From: Sphaerotilus sp.
GTDB lineage: Bacteria; Pseudomonadota; Gammaproteobacteria; Burkholderiales; Burkholderiaceae_C
Direction: 5' to 3'
Length of the DNA: 58,342 nt
Assembly (NCBI GenBank): GCA_013299055.1
Contig: JAAFKB010000011.1
Location: 1-58,342 of the forward strand
Position numbers and translations under genes: made by a program. Shown piece after piece: positions 27,302 through 33,263 of the stretch (within the stretch, counting starts at the first letter, position 1; the number at the start of each line of letters is the position of its first letter). Under the pieces are notes generated by a model. It ran no database searches. It was given only the letters and a program-made list of their open reading frames with translations, and had not been told where the DNA came from.

Positions 27302-27717
27302 CGGGCGGCTACCTGCTCGACACGAATGTGGTGTCCGAGCTGCGCCGGCCGCGTCCGCACGGCGGCGTGGTGGCCTGGCTGGAATCGCTGGACGACAGCC
27401 AGTTGCATGTGTCCGCCGTGACGCTCGGCGAGATTCAGGCGGGTATCGAACTGACGCGGGAGCAGGATCCCGACAAGGCCAAGGCATTGGAGGCGTGGCT
27501 GGAATTGGTGGCCGGCGCCTATAACGTCCTGCCCATGGATGCGGCGACGTTCAGGGCTTGGGCGCGGCTGATGCACAGGAAGTCCGATACGCTCTACGAA
27601 GACGCGATGGTCGCCGCGACAGCGAAAGTGCATGGGTTGAGGGTGGCCACGCGGAATGTGGCGGATTTTCATGCGCTGGGGGTGGAGGTTTTCAATCCGT
27701 TTGCGGTGGCTGTGTAG
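27298..27717 (+). CDS. PIN-domain toxin (FitB/VapC-like)
   Basis: 139 residues from a GTG at 27298. PIN-domain acidic residues: GYLLDTNVVSELRRP (D8 region), AVTLGEIQAGIEL (Glu), KSDTLYEDAMVAATA (Asp) and GLRVATRNVADFHALGVEVFNPF, the complete FitB/VapC pattern for a Mg2+-dependent RNase. The antitoxin is immediately upstream with overlapping ends. It appears intact. It marks the left part of the accessory region. Confidence 0.88.
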   Translation: MTGGYLLDTNVVSELRRPRPHGGVVAWLESLDDSQLHVSAVTLGEIQAGIELTREQDPDKAKALEAWLELVAGAYNVLPMDAATFRAWARLMHRKSDTLYEDAMVAATAKVHGLRVATRNVADFHALGVEVFNPFAVAV

Positions 27718-27804
27718 GCGTTGCCGATCCCCTGGTCCAGCGACGCCAGCGCGCCAACACTTGGCCAATCGACTTGGTCTCCCGCGAATTCGTTGCGGTT
27801 CGAG

Positions 27805-28293
27805 TCATCGGCGGGCTGGCCTCGTGTCCATGTTCCCAGCGACCGTCTCAAGTCGAATGGTGTGGCCAACAATCTGCCGGTCAACTGAGTAAAACTCCAG
27901 CGGAGAGGTTGCTTCCTTCGACTCGGTATTCATGCGAAAGAGCTTTCCAGGGCCGCGCCAACCAATACCTTTTGTCATCGTGACTCGGTAGCGTCCGAGG
28001 GGCACTTCAATTTTCTCTGTTTCGCGCCCGCGCACAGGAATCATGGCAACTGGCGCCTTCGATTCCCAGTCGTCGAGATATACCACGTACTGAACCTGTC
28101 CGTCTGACGGAGCGATGATCGTGAGTGGCGCAAAAGTTTCGGAAGTCCGTTCAATGAACCAATGAACTTGTCCAGTCTCTGGAAATGGCAGATCCCGCTT
28201 TGATTCGAGAAATAGTTTAGTTGTGAGGAGAGTGCAGACGAGCAGCGCAATCCAGGCAATCCATGGGAACCAGCCTGAGTTGCGACAGTGCTT
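27805..28293 (-). pseudogene. Membrane-anchored protein lacking a start, probable pseudogene
   Basis: The open frame runs from a stop at 28294-28296 to a stop at 27805 and contains no ATG; the only near-starts are ATT or an internal GTG at 28086. The translation looks genuine: KHCRNSGWFPWIAWIALLVC then TLLTTKLFL form an N-terminal membrane segment, followed by about 120 residues with FIERTSETFAPLTIIAPSDG, KIEVPLGRYRVTMTKGIGW and SVDRQIVGHTIRLETVAG. No family recognised. An ATG upstream (28310) is in another frame, so a frameshift near 28294 would explain the lost start. Confidence 0.45.
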
Positions 28294-28594
28294 TCAAGGT
28301 GGATGAACATACAGCCCGTCTGTCTAAGTACTTGATTTTGCTCAGAGGGCGCGTTGGGATAGCGGCCGAAAAGCTAAACTTGACGTAAATTGATACAAAT
28401 GAGTTATTTCTATGCTGTTGATTTCATTAGATTTTTTCGGGCACTTTGAAAGCACTGCACCCAAAAATGATCTGTTACCGTCGGCGGCGTTTTTGGCGCC
28501 TCGGCTTCTACGGAAATGCGATTTAACTGGTGACGTTAGGTTAATTTCCATGTTAGTCGTTAGTTTGTGCGGATATTATATCTTGTCGGGCTAA
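28294..28594. other. A+T-rich intergenic stretch, no supported gene
   Basis: About 300 bp between the broken membrane ORF and the PIN/NYN-like gene. The base composition switches from G+C-rich to A+T-rich here. A 69-codon minus-strand frame (28342-28551) has no recognisable features. ATTTAAC at 28521 and GTTAGGT at 28535 form a small dyad like the integron-type cores further right, but at this composition it may be chance. Confidence 0.5.
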
Positions 28595-29053
28595 TTATAT
28601 TATTTTATCAATGGTTGGCTGATCTGCATCTTGTTTTTTATTTTGTTTAAAGCATGGCATTTCATCTATATCAGATGATCTTGTTATACTGACTTTGTGT
28701 GATCTAATGTGTTTGATTAATGAGTCAAATCCTGTGTCTTTTGTTATTATGTGAAAGTAGGCGTCTGGATTATTTGCGGAAAGAACCCCTAGATAGTAGG
28801 TTATATAAAAATCAAGAGCGTTTTTCCCCGATGAGTCCAAAACTATAAATTCACTTCTGCTAGCAACGGCATGCATTTCAATCGCTAATTCTATAGGTAT
28901 TTTTGTGTCATTTGGCCCCAAGAATAGATAAATATAAAATTGCATGCTGTTTAATTTCTTTATACTTTCTACTTTTGTGTTTTCATAGTCGATTAAAACA
29001 AAGTTCTTTTTTATGGATTTATCTGTGGTCGTGTTTGTTGATTTGCTGGTCAT
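28595..29053 (-). CDS. PIN/NYN-like domain protein in an A+T-rich insert
   Basis: 152 residues. KNFVLIDYENTKVESIKKLNSM opens a PIN/NYN-type nuclease fold with Asp and Glu in the first-strand position; KNALDFYITYYLGVL and FHIITKDTGFDSLIKHIRSHK follow, carrying further acidic residues at family positions. Stand-alone proteins with this pattern are common in bacteria and are presumed RNases. The gene is strikingly A+T-rich, with codons such as ATA, AAA and TTT that are rare in the neighbours, so it was acquired recently. There is no clear ribosome-binding site. Possible role: defence or RNA turnover; not established. Confidence 0.75.
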   Translation of the reverse strand: MTSKSTNTTTDKSIKKNFVLIDYENTKVESIKKLNSMQFYIYLFLGPNDTKIPIELAIEMHAVASRSEFIVLDSSGKNALDFYITYYLGVLSANNPDAYFHIITKDTGFDSLIKHIRSHKVSITRSSDIDEMPCFKQNKKQDADQPTIDKII

Positions 29054-29199
29054 TGTGTTCGAGTTGTTTATTTTTTGTATGGATTTATCAGATAAAATAT
29101 TCTGGAGATATATTTAATCGTGGTTTGACTTTTACTAAATTTGTTAGAGTTTATCTAGCGGACTTTTTGAGATCGTAAGTCTGTAATATTTTGCATTAT

Positions 29200-29236
29200 G
29201 GCTAACGTGGCGGTCGGTTTGACCAGCGTGTTAGGC
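29200..29236 (-). repeat. attC-like imperfect palindrome (site 3)
   Basis: On the minus strand the site opens with GCCTAAC and closes with GTTAGCC, 37 bp in all, with an internal GGTC-AAACC-GACC dyad. The stop codon of the 263-residue gene (TAA) is inside GCCTAAC, as in many integron cassettes. The extended arm GAGGCCTAA pairs at eight of nine positions with TTAGACCTC at the far end of that gene. It is shorter than typical attC sites. Confidence 0.4.
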
Positions 29237-30022
29237 CTCGATGCTCGGCACTTCATCGGTGCCAGTATCAGCTCCTTCCGCCGGCTTCGTTACCCACTCA
29301 ATCAAAAAACCAACCGGCTTGCGCAGTGCTTTGTGGACCTTCAGTGCTTTCGATGAAACTGAGTCAATCCTCTCGATCCATTTCCCGAGGCGCTCCAAAA
29401 CGTCCGCATTCTTGACTGACTCCGACTTCAGGGCGGCGCGCTCTGTGTACACAAAGCCAAACATACTTTGAAGATGCTTTCGCAGACCTTTCGCGCCATA
29501 GACGCGGTACAGAGTAATGGCTGTTCGGGCCGACTCAAGGGCGTCAAGCAGTGCCTTGCGCAGTACCACAGCGATTCCACTAGCCGCAACGTTCTCGATG
29601 AGTGTGTTCAATTCGCCCGAAAGCTCGGCCAGTTCAGCCGGAGTGAGATCGACCTCCGATTGTTCCTCTCGAAGTGCTTCAGAACAGAACTCAAGTCGCG
29701 CCATGACTTCGGCAGTCAAATGTGGGATCGCGATGCTTTCGCGAGTGGTCTGGAGGTACAGAGGCGAGAAGACGGTCCTGATTTGCGGGAAGCAGGACAG
29801 GTAAATGCCATGATTCAGCTTCGGGTTTAGTTTAATGGTGCTCTCTGCGTCATCCAATATCTCGTTGAGAACCACGAGTCGACGAGCAACTTCAACGTCT
29901 TGACGATCGGTGACTCCGAGAACTTCTGACCAGACTTCAAGCATTCTCTTATTCGGGTCACCAGCGATGACCTCTTTCAAGAGCGAGTGAAGACGGCTGG
30001 CGGGATTAGATTCTGGCGGCAT
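29231..30022 (-). CDS. Uncharacterised 263-residue helical protein, cassette-like
   Basis: No family recognised. Predominantly helical: residues about 20-60 and 100-160 are amphipathic (ARLEFCSEALREEQSEVDL; LTPAELAELSGELNTLIENV), then a basic helical region VLERLGKWIERIDSVSSKAL and HKALRKPVGFLIEWV near the C-terminus that could bind membrane or nucleic acid. No signal peptide. Base composition is lower in G+C than the core genome. It lies between attC-like sites 3 and 2 on the same strand as the neighbouring cargo genes, and its stop is embedded in site 3. Confidence 0.7.
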   Translation of the reverse strand: MPPESNPASRLHSLLKEVIAGDPNKRMLEVWSEVLGVTDRQDVEVARRLVVLNEILDDAESTIKLNPKLNHGIYLSCFPQIRTVFSPLYLQTTRESIAIPHLTAEVMARLEFCSEALREEQSEVDLTPAELAELSGELNTLIENVAASGIAVVLRKALLDALESARTAITLYRVYGAKGLRKHLQSMFGFVYTERAALKSESVKNADVLERLGKWIERIDSVSSKALKVHKALRKPVGFLIEWVTKPAEGADTGTDEVPSIEA

Positions 30023-30041
30023 AGCGAAGTGGGATGTTTTT

Positions 30042-30069
30042 GAGGTCTAACGAATTGTGCTAGGCCAAC
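30042..30069 (-). repeat. attC-like imperfect palindrome (site 2)
   Basis: 28 bp on the plus strand from GAGGTCTAAC to CTAGGCCAAC. It contains CTAACGAATT (30047-30056), which is repeated directly at 30998-31007 on the other side of the lipase-like gene. The minus strand reads GTTAGAC, an integron-type GTTRRRY core. Confidence 0.45.
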
Positions 30070-30978
30070 TCAGTCTGACTTGCAGGCGCTAAATATTGAA
30101 TCTTTCAGAATGCTAATGGGCTCATCTTTCTTTGAATTTTCAACATCGATGCTCATTGCAATATCTGCTGCAAATAAAATATTCCGTACCAATACATACC
30201 TAAAATGACTAAATCCAGAATTTGCTTTGACAAGGTAATAGTCAGTTGCTTTCTGGTCTGGAAGCGCCCCGATATTTGAGCTGCCGGGAATTATGCGGAA
30301 ATATTTACTACGGAATTTAGAAAGAAACTCGCCGCGCACGGCAGCGATCCATATCCTTTCGTCAGCTCTGTTATTGGAATAAGTCCGCGGACTTGGGTTT
30401 AATGCCCATACTTCATCTATGTGGTTTGAAGATGTCTCGTTTTTCGCAGTGTGGACGGCGAGTGCACCTCCAAGTGAGAACCCGCTAACGATAATTCTAA
30501 TGCCCTTATATTTTGGCTTTGTAGCTGTATTTACGACATAATCTACCGCGTCGCTGTACTGCCTCTTGTCGAATCCAAGGTTTGTTTTTAGCCAGTCCTC
30601 AGAATCATTGGAGCCTGTGAATGCTATTACCACTTCTTGAAGTGTGTTTCTATCTGGATCCGTGTAAATTTCGTAGGTGACAACTTCAAAGCCAGAATTT
30701 TTTCTTTCTGGTCTGTCTGCTTCCAGCATGCGTCTAGGAGGGGCGAGGTAATGATCTTTTGACTCTTGGTTTTCTTTCTGCAGGGCGAGTGCGGCTGCAA
30801 GTATGTATAAGTATCCTCGCTTAGAAACAGTCAAGTGTTTTGTGTCGAATGTGGTTGCCCCCCATTTTTGTTCATTGCACCAAAAATTACCACGCTCATA
30901 TTTTGTATAGTCAATAGCATGGCTTGTGGTTGGAGTTAGAAGTAAGAATAAGGATAAAGAAAAAATTAGACGAGACAT
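30070..30978 (-). CDS. Secreted lipase-like alpha/beta-hydrolase
   Basis: 302 residues from the ATG at 30978 (AAGGGGAG ribosome-binding site). Signal peptide MSRLIFSLSLFLLLTPTTSHA. The nucleophile elbow IIVSGFSLGGALAVHTAK (GFSLG) sits where class 3 lipases/phospholipases have GHSLGG; the upstream VVIAFTGSNDSEDWLKTNLGF supplies the oxyanion-hole region, and an Asp/His are available downstream (SGFSHFRYVLV). It should act outside the inner membrane on lipid esters. Base composition is lower in G+C than the neighbours. It lies exactly between attC-like sites 1 and 2, which share a 10-bp direct repeat, so it has the structure of a mobile cassette. Similar secreted hydrolases in polymicrobial bacteria can be antibacterial; nothing here proves it. 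Confidence 0.78.
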   Translation of the reverse strand: MSRLIFSLSLFLLLTPTTSHAIDYTKYERGNFWCNEQKWGATTFDTKHLTVSKRGYLYILAAALALQKENQESKDHYLAPPRRMLEADRPERKNSGFEVVTYEIYTDPDRNTLQEVVIAFTGSNDSEDWLKTNLGFDKRQYSDAVDYVVNTATKPKYKGIRIIVSGFSLGGALAVHTAKNETSSNHIDEVWALNPSPRTYSNNRADERIWIAAVRGEFLSKFRSKYFRIIPGSSNIGALPDQKATDYYLVKANSGFSHFRYVLVRNILFAADIAMSIDVENSKKDEPISILKDSIFSACKSD

Positions 30979-30991
30979 GTGAACTCCCCTT

Positions 30992-31015
30992 GTTGGCCTA
31001 ACGAATTTAGACCTC
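30992..31015 (-). repeat. attC-like imperfect palindrome (site 1)
   Basis: 24 bp on the plus strand from GTTGGCCTAA to TTAGACCTC, containing the direct repeat CTAACGAATT (30998-31007). Minus strand core GTTAGGC. Recombination with site 2 at the shared 10 bp would leave arms GAGGTCTAA / TTAGACCTC in the chromosome and GTTGGCCTA / TAGGCCAAC in a 951-bp circle, both perfect inverted repeats. Confidence 0.5.
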
Positions 31016-31026
31016 ACGGCCCTGCT

Positions 31027-31052
31027 GTCTAACTTGGCTCTTGACGCCTAAC
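31027..31052 (-). repeat. Two further GTTRRRY-type cores
   Basis: GTCTAAC (31027-31033) and GCCTAAC (31046-31052) on the plus strand, i.e. GTTAGAC and GTTAGGC on the minus strand, in the same orientation as sites 1-3. No gene lies between them. The 185 bp from 31053 to the TetR stop hold no supported gene; this may be the eroded right end of the cassette-like region. Confidence 0.3.
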
Positions 31053-31237
31053 TCAGAGCGAAGCCCGCCCGCAAGTCGTTGTCGGCATTGATGTTTTTCA
31101 GTCGCGTGACGCATAACTTCTCCATAAATGGACCGTGAAACCCTGCAAGCACATCTTCGGCTCGCTCAGGCGCCACGCAGAATAAAACACCACCCCGCCA
31201 CCGTCCGCAGCGACAGCACGGCGGCTCAGGCAGAATT

Positions 31238-31885
31238 TCACACTTCCGGCAGATCCGTGAAAAAGTTACGCCCCACTCCCCGCAAGAACACCTCAATCCC
31301 CCCCCGATACCCCTCCACATCCTCCGCCCCCACAGGCCCCAGCGTCGCCCGCGTCAGCAGCCCGTCGATCAGCGCCATGAACCCGATCGACACCGCCCGC
31401 ACATCCAATCCCGCATCGAACACCCCCCGCGCCTGCCCCGCGGCCACCAGCCGCTCGATGCGTGCCCGGAAATCCTCCATCGCCGCCAGATGCCGCTCCA
31501 GCGCCGGGCGCATCTCGTCGCTGTATTCGGTGCAGTGGATGGCGATGGTGAAGACGCGCCGCGTGCGCGCGTCGTCCAGCATCCGCGCGATCGGCACCCA
31601 CGCGAAATCGCGCAACGCCGCGACCGGGTCCGTCTCTTGCGTAAAGCTTTGCGCCTGCGCTTCGTGCGCTTCCTCGCAGGGCAGGCGCACCCGCTCCATC
31701 ATCGCGTTGAAGACCTCCGCCTTGTCCTTGAAGTGCCAGTAGATGGCGCCCCGCGTCAGACCCGCTTCGTCCGCAATGCGCTGCAGCGACGTGCGCGCCA
31801 CGCCCTCGCGCAGGAACACGACCTCGGCCGTGTCCAGCAGGTGCTCGCGGGTGATGGCGGCTTCTTCCTTCGTGCGTCGTGCCAC
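31238..31885 (-). CDS. TetR/AcrR-family repressor of the RND efflux operon
   Basis: 215 residues from a GTG at 31885, giving the usual ARRTKEEAAITREHLLDTAE start; an ATG at 31912 would lie inside the operator. Residues 1-60 form a TetR helix-turn-helix (VARTSLQRIADEAGLTRGAIYWHFKDK). The rest is the TtgR/AcrR-type ligand-binding domain (FAWVPIARMLDDARTRRVFTIAIHCTEYSDEM). It is divergent from the efflux operon and separated from it by 93 bp containing an AcrR-like dyad, so it should repress both directions and be relieved by hydrophobic drugs. Confidence 0.9.
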   Translation of the reverse strand: MARRTKEEAAITREHLLDTAEVVFLREGVARTSLQRIADEAGLTRGAIYWHFKDKAEVFNAMMERVRLPCEEAHEAQAQSFTQETDPVAALRDFAWVPIARMLDDARTRRVFTIAIHCTEYSDEMRPALERHLAAMEDFRARIERLVAAGQARGVFDAGLDVRAVSIGFMALIDGLLTRATLGPVGAEDVEGYRGGIEVFLRGVGRNFFTDLPEV

Positions 31886-31904
31886 AGCGTTTACGCTCCA
31901 GAAA

Positions 31905-31927
31905 ACATACATCCGTGATTGTATGTA
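31905..31927. promoter_or_regulatory. AcrR-like operator
   Basis: ACATACA at 31905-31911 and TGTATGT at 31921-31927 form perfect seven-base arms around a 9-bp spacer. The E. coli AcrR box has the same arms around an 8-bp spacer. It lies between the TetR gene and the adaptor gene, 51 bp before the adaptor ATG and covering an in-frame ATG upstream of the repressor GTG start. Confidence 0.65.
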
Positions 31928-31978
31928 AGATGATCGCCATCGTTCCCGACCCCAGCGTTCCCTTGGGAAAACACTGAC

Positions 31979-33247
31979 ATGCATCACAGACAAGACTCCT
32001 CTTCGGTGCGCCGCACCACCGCCGGGCTGGCCACGCTGGCCCTGGCGGCGGCGCTGGTGGCGTGTGGCGGCGGCTCCTCCGGTGGCGCAGCGTCTGGCCC
32101 CGGTGGCCCGCCTGCGGGCGGCTCCGGCCCCGGTGCCGGCAAGGCGCCACCCCCGCCCGCCGTCGGCGTGATCACCGTGCAGCCGCAATCGGTGGCGATC
32201 CGCGCCGAGCTGCCCGGCCGGCTGGAGGCGTGGCGCACCGCGCAGGTCCGCGCCCGCGTCGCCGGCATCGTGCAGCAGCGCCTGTTCACCGAAGGCGCCG
32301 AGGTCAAGGCCGGCCAGTCGCTCTACCAACTGGACGCCGCCCCGTACCGCAACACCCTCGACAGCGCCGCCGCCAGCGTGGCCAAGGCCGAAGCCAACCT
32401 CGCGCAGTCCCAGGCCACGCTGACCCGCAACGAGCCGCTCGCCGCCGCCAAGGCCATCAGCCAGACCGAATGGGTCGCCGCGCAGACGGCGGTGAAGCAG
32501 GCCCAGGCCGACCTCGCCACCGCCAAGGCCGCCGTGCAGAGCGCGAAGCTGAACGTGGACTACGCGGCGGTGCGCGCCCCGATCGGCGGGCGCATCGGCC
32601 GCGCCCTCGTCACCGAAGGCGCACTCGTCGGCCAGGGCGAGGCGACGCAGATGGCGCTGATCCAGCAGGTGGACCGCCTGTACGTCAACTTCACGCAGCC
32701 AGCGTCCGAGGCACTGCGCCTGCGCCGGGCGTTCGAGTCCGGCCAGTTCAAGCGGGCGGGCGGGGCGGGCGCCGAGGTGCGGCTGGTGCTGGACGATGGC
32801 ACCGAATACCCGCACCCCGGCAAGCTGCTGTTCTCCGACCTGACGGTGGACGCGACGTCGGGTCAGGTCACGCTGCGCGCCGAGGTGCCGAACCCGGAAG
32901 GCACGCTGCTGCCGGGGCTGTACGTGAAGGTCCGCGTGGCGCAGGCCCAGACCGACAGCGGCGTCCTGATCCCGCAGCAGGCCGTCACCCGCGGCTCGAC
33001 CGGCGACACCGTGATGGTGGTCGGCGAGGGGAACATGCCCGCGCCGCGCCCGGTGAAGATCGGCGGCGCCAATGGCAGCGCATGGGTGGTGCTCGATGGG
33101 TTGAAGGCGGGCGAGCAGGTCATCGTCGATGGCTTCCAGAAGATGCGCCCGAAGTCGCCGGTCACGCCGGTGCCGTGGACGCCGGGGGGCAAGCCGCCCG
33201 CCGCTGCGTCCGCCCCGACGGCCCCGGCGTCCGCCGCCAGCCGCTGA
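31979..33247 (+). CDS. RND efflux periplasmic adaptor (AcrA/MexA family)
   Basis: 422 residues. Lipoprotein signal: basic N-terminus, hydrophobic stretch and lipobox ending LVACG, then a Gly/Pro-rich linker. The membrane-fusion domains follow: ARVAGIVQQRLFTEGAEVKAGQSLYQLD (lipoyl half), a helical hairpin, AAVRAPIGGRIGRALVTEGALV (second lipoyl half) and the beta-barrel near residue 250. It links the inner-membrane pump to the outer-membrane channel. First gene of a three-gene operon. Confidence 0.93.
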   Translation: MHHRQDSSSVRRTTAGLATLALAAALVACGGGSSGGAASGPGGPPAGGSGPGAGKAPPPPAVGVITVQPQSVAIRAELPGRLEAWRTAQVRARVAGIVQQRLFTEGAEVKAGQSLYQLDAAPYRNTLDSAAASVAKAEANLAQSQATLTRNEPLAAAKAISQTEWVAAQTAVKQAQADLATAKAAVQSAKLNVDYAAVRAPIGGRIGRALVTEGALVGQGEATQMALIQQVDRLYVNFTQPASEALRLRRAFESGQFKRAGGAGAEVRLVLDDGTEYPHPGKLLFSDLTVDATSGQVTLRAEVPNPEGTLLPGLYVKVRVAQAQTDSGVLIPQQAVTRGSTGDTVMVVGEGNMPAPRPVKIGGANGSAWVVLDGLKAGEQVIVDGFQKMRPKSPVTPVPWTPGGKPPAAASAPTAPASAASR

Positions 33248-33263
33248 GCCGGAAGGAACCCGC

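Noticed and set aside
28342..28551. 69-codon minus-strand frame in the A+T-rich gap
   Set aside because: No ribosome-binding site, no recognisable motif and composition-typical length.
31048..31320. 90-codon minus-strand frame ending NADNDLRAGFALS
   Set aside because: It overlaps the TetR gene and the integron-type cores and lacks a ribosome-binding site; more likely non-coding repeat sequence.
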